DNA of 64,000 nucleotides from Allobosea sp039673065 (GTDB taxonomy: Bacteria > Pseudomonadota > Alphaproteobacteria > Rhizobiales > Beijerinckiaceae): contig NZ_JBDJKW010000012.1 in assembly GCF_039673065.1 (NCBI RefSeq), positions 61,997 through 125,996 of the forward strand, read 5' to 3'. How positions within the stretch are numbered: the stretch's first letter is position 1; the number at the start of each line of letters is the position of its first letter. Both the position numbers and the translations under genes were made by a program. The notes beneath the pieces are model-generated. The model was not told the origin of the DNA and ran no database searches. It worked only from the letters and a program-made list of their open reading frames with translations. This document shows, in pieces, positions 54,205-64,000 of this stretch.

Positions 54205-54296
54205 CACCCTGCCCTCGCTGGTTTTTCTCGGCGCAGCCTAGCCGGCAACAGTGACCATCGGGTTAGCGCGCCGCGGGCTCCGCGGGCGCGGCGAGG

Positions 54297-54326
54297 CTTG
54301 CAACATGGGCCGATCGGCTCTAGATA
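54297..54326 (+). promoter_or_regulatory. Candidate promoter of the rimP-nusA-infB operon
   Basis: CTTGCA (54297-54302) and TAGATA (54321-54326) are spaced by 18 nt, a fair match to alphaproteobacterial housekeeping promoters. The predicted start near 54333 would leave a leader of about 120 nt that includes the strong terminator hairpin. Confidence 0.5.
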
Positions 54327-54336
54327 GGCGCCAACA

Positions 54337-54394
54337 GCTCTGGTTTCGGTGAAAGCCGGTGATCAAGAGCGGGCCGGCCGGCCCGCTCTTTTTT
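54337..54394 (+). promoter_or_regulatory. rimP leader: rimP leader with intrinsic terminator (probable attenuator)
   Basis: A very strong hairpin (AAGAGCGGGCC, 54365-54375, GGCC loop, complement 54380-54390) is followed by TTTT (54391-54394) about 60 nt before the rimP ATG. An upstream GCTCT (54337-54341) can pair with the AGAGC (54366-54370) of its left arm, a possible competing antiterminator that also includes GGTTTC/GAAAgCC. Conditional termination in leaders of the rimP-nusA operon is known in bacteria; the exact signal is not readable here. Confidence 0.62.
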
Positions 54395-54453
54395 GTTGGC
54401 CGGTAGCCCTGGCGGGCGCGGGCGGGCCGCGCCGGCCCGTGAAGGCGAAGGTA

Positions 54454-55152
54454 ATGGCGAGCGAGCAGGACACGCAGGATCTGGAGGCGCGGATCGTCGT
54501 CGAGAGCGGCGTTGCGGCGCGCGTCGCGGCGATCGTCGAGCCGGCGATCGTCGATCTCGGTTACCGTCTCGTGCGGGTGCGGGTGACGGGGCAGAACGGC
54601 TGCACGGTGCAGATCATGGCCGAGCTGCCGGACGGCACCATGACCGTCGAGGGCTGCGAGGCCGTCAGCCAGGCCGTCTCGCCGGCGCTCGACGTCGACG
54701 ATCCGGTGCAGGCCGCCTATCATCTCGAAGTGTCCTCGCCGGGCATCGACCGGCCGCTGGTGCGCCCGGGCGACTTCGTGCGCTGGGCCGGCCACCTGAC
54801 CAAGATCGACACCAGCGAGCCGCATGCCGGCCGCAAGCGCTTCCGCGGCATCCTGCGCGGCGCAGAGGGAAGCAACGTGCTGCTCTCGCGCGACGACGCC
54901 AAGAGCGACGAGGAGCGCGAGGTCGCGATCCCGATGCGCCTGATCGACGATGCGCGGCTGGTGCTGACCGACGCGCTGGTCACCGAGTCGCTGCGCCGCG
55001 GCAAGTCCGGGCTCGCGCCCGAGATGCCGCCGGCCGACGAGATCGCGCAGCCGCTGCCGGGGCGCAAGTCCCTCGGCCCGCGCGACCCCGCCGCGCGCAA
55101 GCCGGGCAAGGGTCCGAAGGGCCCGCAACAGACGAAACAGGAAGAGGAGTGA
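54454..55152 (+). CDS. rimP: Ribosome maturation factor RimP
   Basis: Assembles the 30S subunit. It has 232 residues. The N-terminal half reads RVAAIVEPAIVDLGYRLVRVRVTGQNGCTVQIMAE and GCEAVSQAVSPALDVDDPVQAAYHLEVSSPGIDRPL, the family's SSPGIDRPL motif. The C-terminal Lys/Gln-rich tail is longer than in E. coli, as often in alphaproteobacteria. ATG 54454 has GAAGG eight bases upstream. First gene of the rimP-truB operon; nusA starts six nt after its stop codon. Confidence 0.96.
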   Translation: MASEQDTQDLEARIVVESGVAARVAAIVEPAIVDLGYRLVRVRVTGQNGCTVQIMAELPDGTMTVEGCEAVSQAVSPALDVDDPVQAAYHLEVSSPGIDRPLVRPGDFVRWAGHLTKIDTSEPHAGRKRFRGILRGAEGSNVLLSRDDAKSDEEREVAIPMRLIDDARLVLTDALVTESLRRGKSGLAPEMPPADEIAQPLPGRKSLGPRDPAARKPGKGPKGPQQTKQEEE

Positions 55153-55157
55153 GCGAC

Positions 55158-56765
55158 ATGGCCGTCAGCGCCAACCGGCTCGAGCTGTTGCAGATCGCCG
55201 ACGCGGTCGCCCGCGAGAAGTCCATCGACCGCCAGATCGTCATCGACGCGATGCAGGACGCGATCGCCAAGGCCGCGCGCTCGCGCTACGGCGCCGAGAC
55301 CGATGTCCATGCCGAGATCAACCCGCGCTCCGGCGAGCTGCGTCTCGCCCGCCATCTCCAGGTCGTCGACCAGGTCGAGAACGGCGCCGTCGAGATCACC
55401 GTGGACGAGGCCAAGCGCCACAACCCGGCCGCTCAGGTCGGCGACGTGATCGCCGATCCGCTGCCGCCCTTCGATTTCGGCCGCATCGCCGCCCAGTCGG
55501 CCAAGCAGGTCATCGTGCAGAAGGTGCGCGAGGCCGAGCGCGACCGCCAGTACGACGAGTACAAGGACCGCATCGGCGAGATCGTCAACGGCGCGGTCAA
55601 GCGCGTCGAATACGGCAACGTCTTCGTCGATCTCGGCCGCGGCGAGGCGATCATCCGCCGCGACGAGATGATCCCGCGCGAGACCTTCAAGGTCGGCGAC
55701 CGCGCCCGCGCCTATGTCTACGACGTGCGCCGCGAGCCGCGCGGCCCGCAGATCTTCCTGTCGCGCACCCATCCGCAGTTCATGGCCAAGCTCTTCGGCC
55801 AGGAAGTGCCGGAGATCTACGACGGCATCGTCGAGGTGAAAGCCGTCGCCCGCGATCCGGGTTCGCGCGCCAAGATCGCCGTGATCAGCCGCGATTCCTC
55901 GATCGATCCGGTCGGCGCCTGCGTCGGCATGCGCGGCTCGCGCGTGCAGGCCGTGGTCGGCGAGCTGCAGGGCGAGAAGATCGACATCATCCCGTGGTCG
56001 CCCGACGTCGCGACCTTCGTCGTCAACGCGCTGCAGCCGGCGGAAGTCGCCAAGGTCGTGCTCGACGAGGAGGCCGACAAGATCGAGGTGGTGGTGCCGG
56101 ACGAGCAGCTCTCGCTCGCCATCGGCCGCCGCGGCCAGAACGTGCGCCTCGCCTCGCAGCTGACCGGCTGGGACATCGACATCCTGACCGAGGCCGAGGA
56201 ATCGGAGCGCCGCCAGAAGGAGTTCGTGCAGCGCACCGACATCTTCATGAACGCGCTGAACGTCGACGAGACCGTCGGCCAGCTGCTCGCCTCGGAAGGC
56301 TTCCGCTCCGTCGAGGAGGTCGCCTATGTCGAGCCGAGCGAGCTCTCCTCGATCGAGGGCTTCGACGAGGACACCGCCGCCGAGATCCAGAGCCGCGCCC
56401 AGGACTACCTGGCGGCGATCGAGGCCGAGCTCGACGAGAAGCGTCGGGCGCTCGGCGTCGAGGACAATCTGCGCGACGTCGCCGGCGTCACCACCGCGAT
56501 GATGGTCGCGCTCGGCGAGAACGAGGTGAAGAGCGTCGAGGATCTCGCCGGCTGCGCCACCGACGATCTCGTCGGCTGGACCGAGCGCAAGGACGGCGAG
56601 AGCACCCGCCACGCCGGCTATCTCGACGGGTTCGACCTGTCGCGTCAGGACGCCGAGGCCATGGTCATGGCGGCGCGCATCCTGGCCGGCTGGGTCGAGG
56701 CCCCGCAGGACGAGGTCGAAGCCGAGGCCGAGGACGAAGCCGGCGCCGAGGAGGCGCAGGGCTGA
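55158..56765 (+). CDS. nusA: Transcription termination/antitermination factor NusA
   Basis: RNA-polymerase accessory factor in pausing, termination and antitermination. It has 535 residues: N-terminal RNAP-binding domain (NRLELLQIADAVAREKSIDRQIVIDAMQDAIAKAARSRY), S1 domain (IVNGAVKRVEYGNVFVDLGRGEAI), two KH domains (CVGMRGSRVQAVVGELQGEKIDI and LSLAIGRRGQNVRLASQLTGW), then two C-terminal AR-like helical repeats, the last ending in a 25-residue Glu/Ala-rich acidic tail. This extended C-terminus is usual in alphaproteobacteria. It lies between rimP and the ylxR gene. Confidence 0.97.
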   Translation: MAVSANRLELLQIADAVAREKSIDRQIVIDAMQDAIAKAARSRYGAETDVHAEINPRSGELRLARHLQVVDQVENGAVEITVDEAKRHNPAAQVGDVIADPLPPFDFGRIAAQSAKQVIVQKVREAERDRQYDEYKDRIGEIVNGAVKRVEYGNVFVDLGRGEAIIRRDEMIPRETFKVGDRARAYVYDVRREPRGPQIFLSRTHPQFMAKLFGQEVPEIYDGIVEVKAVARDPGSRAKIAVISRDSSIDPVGACVGMRGSRVQAVVGELQGEKIDIIPWSPDVATFVVNALQPAEVAKVVLDEEADKIEVVVPDEQLSLAIGRRGQNVRLASQLTGWDIDILTEAEESERRQKEFVQRTDIFMNALNVDETVGQLLASEGFRSVEEVAYVEPSELSSIEGFDEDTAAEIQSRAQDYLAAIEAELDEKRRALGVEDNLRDVAGVTTAMMVALGENEVKSVEDLAGCATDDLVGWTERKDGESTRHAGYLDGFDLSRQDAEAMVMAARILAGWVEAPQDEVEAEAEDEAGAEEAQG

Positions 56766-56782
56766 TTGCGGAGCCGCGGGCC

Positions 56783-57473
56783 GTGAGCCGTCGCGCCGAG
56801 AAGGAGGGGCAGGAGCGGACCTGCGCGGTGACGCGCCAGGCCTGCCCGCCCGAGGCTCTGCTCCGCTTCGTCGCGGGGCCGGACGGCGTCCTGGTGCCCG
56901 ACATCAGGCGCAAGCTGCCGGGCCGCGGCGTCTGGGTCGGCCTCTCGGCCGCCACGGTCGCCGAGGGGGTGCGGCGCAAGGCCTTCGAGCGCTCGCTCAA
57001 GGCCAAGGTCACGGTGCCCGCAGGCCTGCCGGAACAGGTCGATACGCTTCTGGCGCGGGACGCCGTGCAGGCTCTGGCCATGGCCAACAAGGCCGGACTC
57101 GTGGTAGCCGGCTTCGCGAAGGTCGAGGCGTCGATCGCGTCGGGGCGGGCTGCGGCCGTGCTCATGGCCAGCGACGGCGCCGATGACGGCCGCCGAAAAA
57201 TGGGTCAGGTCCTGCGGCGCGCGTCCGCGGAGACCGGCCGGACGGTTCCGGTCGTGGCGATTTTCGCCTCGGCGGAACTGGAACTGGCGCTCGGGCGTGA
57301 GCATGTGATACATGCTGCCCTCGCTCCGGGACCGGCGACCGAGGGTTTCCTCGCGCGCTGGCGTCGTCTCGTCCGCTACAGGACGGGAGATGCCGGCACG
57401 ACACCGTTCACCGACCCGGTGGACTCCGAAGCGCGCGATCACGAGAAGACCGAACGGGCAGGACCGATAGCGG

Positions 57474-57481
<8 letters not shown>
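56783..57481 (+). CDS. ylxR: RNA-binding YlxR-family (DUF448) protein
   Basis: A 232-residue protein whose N-terminal ~80 residues are the YlxR RNA-binding domain: RTCAVTRQACPPEALLRFVAGPDGVLVPDIRRKLPGRGVWV. A later region resembles the L7Ae/L30e-like second domain typical of the alphaproteobacterial version (AVQALAMANKAGLVVAGFAKVEASIASGRAAAVLMASDGADDGRRK). The start is GTG 56783 with GGAG nine bases upstream. The stop overlaps the infB start by eight bases. It is the normal nusA-ylxR-infB position. Confidence 0.92.
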
Positions 57482-60299
<2,818 letters not shown>

Positions 60300-60325
60300 C
60301 GCCCCGCTTGCTCCCGGAACCCCAT

Positions 60326-60358
60326 CATGGCCGGGCTTTCGCCCGGCCATGGCGTTTT
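60326..60358 (+). terminator. Hairpin with T-tract between infB and rbfA
   Basis: A perfect 11-bp stem (CATGGCCGGGC, 60326-60336, TTTC loop, complement 60341-60351) followed by GCGTTTT. It lies 26 nt after infB and about 40 nt before rbfA. As an internal-operon element it might partly end infB transcripts and lower rbfA-truB expression. Confidence 0.6.
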
Positions 60359-60398
60359 CTGAACCGTCCGTCCGGTCCGATCCCGGAGAACGAGAACC

Positions 60399-60845
60399 AT
60401 GGCCAAAAAACCCAACACCCAGGGCTCCGGCCCATCCCAGCGGCAGCTGCGCGTTGGCGAATTGATCCGCCACGCCCTCGCCGAGATGCTGGCGCGGGGC
60501 GAGATCCATGACGACGTGCTGGCGAAGCATGTCGTGACCGTGCCCGAGGTCCGGCTCTCGCCCGATCTCAAGCTGGCGACCTGCTACATCATGCCGCTCG
60601 GCGGGCAGGACATCGCGGCGGTGCTCAAGGCGCTCGACGCCAACAAGCGCTACATCCGCGGCGAGATCGCGCATCGCGTGAACCTGAAATACGCCCCCGA
60701 CGTCCGCTTCCGGCAGGATGAGAGCTTCGACGAGGCGGCGCGCATCGATGCGCTGCTGGAGTCCGAGGCGGTGCGTCGCGACACGCTGCGCCAGCCGCTC
60801 CGCATCGACCAGAACGAGCAGAACCCCGACCATGACGACGAGTGA
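60399..60845 (+). CDS. rbfA: Ribosome-binding factor A
   Basis: 30S maturation factor acting at the 5' end of 16S rRNA. It has 148 residues, KH-like fold. Sequences RVGELIRHALAEMLARGEIHDDVLAKHVVTVPEVRLSPDLKLATCYI and GEIAHRVNLKYAPDVRFRQDESFDEAARIDALL are family standards. The last 14 nt overlap the truB start. ATG 60399 follows GAGAACGAGAACC, a loose ribosome-binding site. Confidence 0.95.
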   Translation: MAKKPNTQGSGPSQRQLRVGELIRHALAEMLARGEIHDDVLAKHVVTVPEVRLSPDLKLATCYIMPLGGQDIAAVLKALDANKRYIRGEIAHRVNLKYAPDVRFRQDESFDEAARIDALLESEAVRRDTLRQPLRIDQNEQNPDHDDE

Positions 60846-61785
60846 CGAGACCGGCGCGCCGGACGCGGCCGAGCCGCGCGGCGAGCGCCAGCCCCGCCCG
60901 AAGAAGCGCGATGTCCATGGCTGGGTGGTGCTCGACAAGCCCGTCGGCATGACCTCGACCCATGCGGTCGCTGTGGTGAAGCGGGCCTTCTCGGCCAAGA
61001 AGGCCGGCCATGCCGGCACGCTCGATCCGCTCGCCTCCGGCCTGCTGCCGATCGCGCTCGGCGAGGCGACCAAGACGGTCCCCTTCGTCATGGACGGGCG
61101 CAAGGCCTATGCCTTCACCGTGGCCTGGGGCTCGCAGACCGAGACCGACGACGGCGAGGGTGCCGTGGTCGCGACCACCGAGCTGCGCCCCGATGCGGCG
61201 GCGATCGCGGCGCTGCTGCCGCGCTTCACCGGCACGATCCAGCAGGTCCCGCCGAAATACTCCGCCATCAAGATCGCCGGCGAGCGCGCCTACGACCTCG
61301 CCCGCGACGGCGAGGAGGTGACGCTGGAAGCGCGCCCCGTCGAGATCACGGCGCTGCGCATCGTCAGCCATGATGGTGAAACGACCACGTTCGAGGCCGA
61401 ATGCGGCAAGGGCACCTATGTCCGCGCCATTGCGCGCGATCTCGGCATCGCGCTCGGCTGCCTCGGCCATGTCGCGCATCTGCGCCGCACCCGCGTCGGG
61501 CCCTTCACCCTGGAGGATGCCGTCGAGGTCGAGCCGCTGCGCGCCGGCCCGGAGGCCGCCGAGGAGGCGCTGATGCCGGTCGAGGCCGGGCTCCAGCTCA
61601 TCCCGGAGATCGTCGTGCATCGCGACGCGGCGCTGCGCCTCAAGCGCGGCCAGAGCGTGCTGCTGCGCGGCCGCGACGCGCCCGTCGAGACCGATGCGGT
61701 CTACGTCACCAGCGGCGGCGTGCTGATCGCCACCGGCGCGGTCGAGCAGGGCGAATTCGTCCCGCACCGCGTCTTCAACCTCTGA
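60832..61785 (+). CDS. truB: tRNA pseudouridine(55) synthase
   Basis: Makes pseudouridine 55 in the tRNA T-loop. It has 317 residues. The catalytic Asp is Asp65 in HAGTLDPLASGLLPIALGEATK. The N-terminal HGWVVLDKPVGMTS and QQVPPKYSAIKIAGERAYDLAR complete the family signature. It overlaps rbfA by 14 nt. Downstream comes a DNA-repair nuclease after about 106 nt instead of the common rpsO. A weak GC hairpin (GCCGCCC/GGGCGGC) near 61857-61874 lacks a T-tract. Confidence 0.96.
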   Translation: MTTSDETGAPDAAEPRGERQPRPKKRDVHGWVVLDKPVGMTSTHAVAVVKRAFSAKKAGHAGTLDPLASGLLPIALGEATKTVPFVMDGRKAYAFTVAWGSQTETDDGEGAVVATTELRPDAAAIAALLPRFTGTIQQVPPKYSAIKIAGERAYDLARDGEEVTLEARPVEITALRIVSHDGETTTFEAECGKGTYVRAIARDLGIALGCLGHVAHLRRTRVGPFTLEDAVEVEPLRAGPEAAEEALMPVEAGLQLIPEIVVHRDAALRLKRGQSVLLRGRDAPVETDAVYVTSGGVLIATGAVEQGEFVPHRVFNL

Positions 61786-61891
61786 GCGCCCTGGCCGACG
61801 GCACCCGCCGCCGGCCTCGCGAATCTCTGCCGATGCGGCTATCCATCGACCGTGCCTGCCGCCCCGCCGGGCGGCTGGTGAAGGGATGGCG

Positions 61892-63016
61892 ATGCTCCGG
61901 TTCATTCACAGCGGCGACCTGCATCTCGGCAAGCGCTTCGGCAACCTGCCGGAGGATCTGGGCGGCCGGCTGCGCGAGGCGCGCCATGGCGTGATCGACC
62001 GGCTGGCGGCCGCGGCACGGGCGCAGGGCGCCGGCACCATCCTGCTCGCCGGCGACAGCTTCGACACCGAGACGCCGGCGCCCGAGATCCGCCGCCAGGC
62101 GCTCGCTGCCATGGCCCAGCAGGCGCCACTGCGCTGGGTGATCCTGCCCGGCAATCACGATTCCCTGCAGGCGAGCCAGCTCTGGGCGGCGCTGCGCGCC
62201 GAAGCGCCGGCCAATGTCGTGCTGGCGACGGAGCCGCAGCCGCTGGCGCTCGCCGAGGACGCAGTGCTCCTGCCGGCGCCCTGCACCACCCGCCGCGCCG
62301 GGCGCGATCTCACCGAGTGGATGGACGGCGCCGCGACGCCCGAGGGCACGCTGCGCCTCGGCCTCGCCCACGGCCCCGTCAGCAGCTTCTCCGAGGATGC
62401 CGTCGCGGCCGAGGTGATCGCGCCCGACCGGGCGCGCCGGGCCGGGCTGGACTATCTCGCGCTCGGCGACTGGCACGGCGCCATCGCGGTCGATCCCCGC
62501 ACGCATTACGCCGGCACGCCGGAGCCCGACCGCTTCAAGCACGACGCGCCGGGCCGGGCGCTTCTGGTGGCGATCGCAGGGGCGGGCGCCCCGGCCGAGG
62601 TCACCCCGGTCGGGACCGGGCTCTTCGCCTGGCGCACCCTGCCGCTGCATCTGCTGCCCGGCGAGGATGGCGCGGCGGCGCTGGCCCCGCTGCTCCCGGG
62701 GCCGGCGGCGCGCCGCCAGAGCCTGATCCGCATCGCAGCCTCCGGCCGCACCGGGCTTGCGGCGGCGGCGGCGCTGGAAGCGGCGGTGGCCGAGGCCGCG
62801 CCGGAATTCGCTTTGCTGGAACTGGTCCGCGACGCGCTCGTCTGCGATTGCGAGGCGGAGGATCTCGACCTGATCGACCGGGCCGGCGCCCTGCGCGAGG
62901 CGGCCGAGGCGCTGCGTGCCGAGAGCCTCGACGAGGGCCGCTCCCAGGCCGAGCGTGCCGTGGCGCGTGCCGCCCTGCAGCGGCTGTTCTCCTATGCGCG
63001 GCAGGTGGCGGCATGA
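61892..63016 (+). CDS. SbcD/Mre11-like metallophosphoesterase, DNA repair nuclease
   Basis: A 374-residue calcineurin-like phosphoesterase of the SbcD/YhaO class. Metal ligands: FIHSGDLHLGKRFG (Asp9, His11), LLAGDSFDTETP, PGNHDS (Asn-His) and later GLAHGPVSSF and LALGDWHGAI. This domain order fits SbcD-type exonuclease subunits that work with an SMC-like ATPase; the C-terminal 100 residues form a capping/coil-binding region. The ATG at 61892 was chosen because GAAGGG precedes it by six bases; ATG 61886 is directly next to that site. It overlaps the following ATPase gene by ATGA. Confidence 0.85.
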   Translation: MLRFIHSGDLHLGKRFGNLPEDLGGRLREARHGVIDRLAAAARAQGAGTILLAGDSFDTETPAPEIRRQALAAMAQQAPLRWVILPGNHDSLQASQLWAALRAEAPANVVLATEPQPLALAEDAVLLPAPCTTRRAGRDLTEWMDGAATPEGTLRLGLAHGPVSSFSEDAVAAEVIAPDRARRAGLDYLALGDWHGAIAVDPRTHYAGTPEPDRFKHDAPGRALLVAIAGAGAPAEVTPVGTGLFAWRTLPLHLLPGEDGAAALAPLLPGPAARRQSLIRIAASGRTGLAAAAALEAAVAEAAPEFALLELVRDALVCDCEAEDLDLIDRAGALREAAEALRAESLDEGRSQAERAVARAALQRLFSYARQVAA

Positions 63017-64000
63017 AGCTCCAGGCGCTGCGGCTGCACAATGTCAGGCGGTTCGCCGGGCGCGGCGTCGCGATCGAGGGCATCGCCGCCGGCGTCAACG
63101 TGCTCTGCGCCGCCAATGAGCACGGCAAGTCGACCAGCTTCGAGGCGCTGCACGCGCTGTTCTTCCAGCCGCATACCGGCACCGCCAAGGACATCAGGCG
63201 GCTGCAGCCCTATAGCGGCGGCAATCCGCTGGTCGAGGCCGATATCGAGGTGGATGGCGGGCGCTATCGTCTGCGCAAGCGCTTCCTCGGTCAGCGCCTC
63301 GCCAGCGTCACCGAGATCGCCAGCGGCCGGCTGGTCGCCCAGGCCGACGAGGCCGAGCGCTTCATCGGCGAGCTGGTGCGCGGCGGCGCGGCCGGTCCCG
63401 CCGGGCTGCTCTGGGTGCGCCAAGGGCTGACCGGGCTCGAGGAGGGCAGCCGCCGCGAGGTCGATGAGGAGCGCCGCGTGCGCGAGAGCCTGCTCACCTC
63501 GGTGCAGGGCGAGGTCGAGGCGATCACCGGTGGCCGGCGCATGTCGCGGATCATCGAGGCCTGCATGGCCGAGCTCGGGCTGATCGCGACCGCGACGCTG
63601 CGGCCGAAGACCGGCGGGCCCTATGCCGCGGCGCTGGACGACCGCGCCCGCTACGAGGCCGAGGAGCGCCGGCTCTTGGCCGAGGTGACGGCGCTGCGCG
63701 AGGCGCTCGATGCCCGCGCCAGGGCCCAAAAGCGCCTCGCCGAGCTGGAAAAGCCCGAGGAGCGGCAGTCGCTGCGCAGCGCCGCCGCCGCCGCCGAAGC
63801 CGCCCTCGCGGACGCCAAGGCCCATGGCGCCGCGCTCGCGGCGCTTGAGGCCGAGACGGTGTTCGCCCGCGGCCGCCACGACACCGCCGAGCGCGAGCTT
63901 CAGCGCTATCGCGCCGCGCTGGAGCGCGCCCGCGATCTCGATCGCGAACTCGCCGCCGCCGAGGCCGCCGCGGCCGCGGCGCGCACCCGCCGCGGTGAGG
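63013..64000 (+). CDS. SMC/Rad50-like AAA ATPase (3' end outside window)
   Basis: The first 329 codons of a long ATP-binding protein. It begins with an ABC-type head: KLQALRLHNVRRFAGRG, then the P-loop AANEHGKST (residues 33-41; canonical GxNxxGKST) and the HPHTGTAKDIRRLQPYSGGNPLV-like region. From about residue 215 to the window end it becomes a Glu/Ala/Arg/Leu-rich coiled coil. It is translationally coupled to the SbcD-like gene and is presumably its SbcC/YhaN-type partner. The C-terminal Walker B half lies outside the window. Confidence 0.85.
   Translation, partial: MKLQALRLHNVRRFAGRGVAIEGIAAGVNVLCAANEHGKSTSFEALHALFFQPHTGTAKDIRRLQPYSGGNPLVEADIEVDGGRYRLRKRFLGQRLASVTEIASGRLVAQADEAERFIGELVRGGAAGPAGLLWVRQGLTGLEEGSRREVDEERRVRESLLTSVQGEVEAITGGRRMSRIIEACMAELGLIATATLRPKTGGPYAAALDDRARYEAEERRLLAEVTALREALDARARAQKRLAELEKPEERQSLRSAAAAAEAALADAKAHGAALAALEAETVFARGRHDTAERELQRYRAALERARDLDRELAAAEAAAAAARTRRGE

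Overview
The window reads as one contiguous piece of chromosome from a high-GC (about 70 % by eye) alphaproteobacterium of the order Hyphomicrobiales. The gene orders hisB-hisH-hisA-hisF-hisE-coaA, trpF-trpB-trpA-accD-folC, tsaB-rimI-plsC-miaB-phoH-ybeY-corC-lnt-xre-metK-trmB and rimP-nusA-ylxR-infB-rbfA-truB, together with mmcB and a DUF2336 protein, point there. Proteins and codon use suggest the Boseaceae/Methylobacteriaceae side of the order, but the genus cannot be fixed by reading alone. No rRNA, tRNA, CRISPR array, insertion sequence or prophage was seen. Most of the window is densely packed housekeeping sequence with many 1-14 nt translational overlaps.

Layout. 1-7.6 kb: end of a class A penicillin-binding protein, two divergent glycosyltransferases, an AbrB-family membrane protein divergent from an acetamidase/formamidase, an aldo/keto reductase and a small lipoprotein. 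7.6-14 kb: trpF-trpB-(SIMPL, DUF488)-trpA-accD-folC, read leftward. 14-19 kb: an orphan membrane-anchored TAXI binding protein with a coupled secreted Cys protein, typA, and an HTH-DUF1275 pair. 19-24 kb: mmcB with a possible LexA box, divergent from a polysaccharide locus (WecA/MraY-type transferase, SDR epimerase, FlaA1/CapD-type dehydratase). 23.6-30.6 kb: an apparently autoregulated TetR gene, cobQ, a class I aminotransferase, a helical-repeat protein, a RidA homologue, a YqaA-type membrane protein and coaA. 30.6-37.5 kb: the histidine genes read leftward, divergent from hslV-(membrane protein)-hslU.

37.5-38.4 kb is the clearest accessory insertion. It is a two-gene operon of lower GC that encodes a Panacea/SocA-like (DUF4065) antitoxin followed by an 87-residue RelE/ParE-like small protein. 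It sits between hslU and murJ, and murJ appears to begin at a TTG codon next to it.

38.4-64 kb: murJ-trpS, a universal stress protein and an Nfu protein, then the long tsaB-to-trmB block, a DUF2336 gene on the opposite strand, and the rimP-truB translation/transcription operon. That operon is preceded by a leader with a strong intrinsic terminator (probable attenuator). The window ends in an SbcD-like nuclease and a truncated SMC-like ATPase, where relatives usually carry rpsO-pnp.
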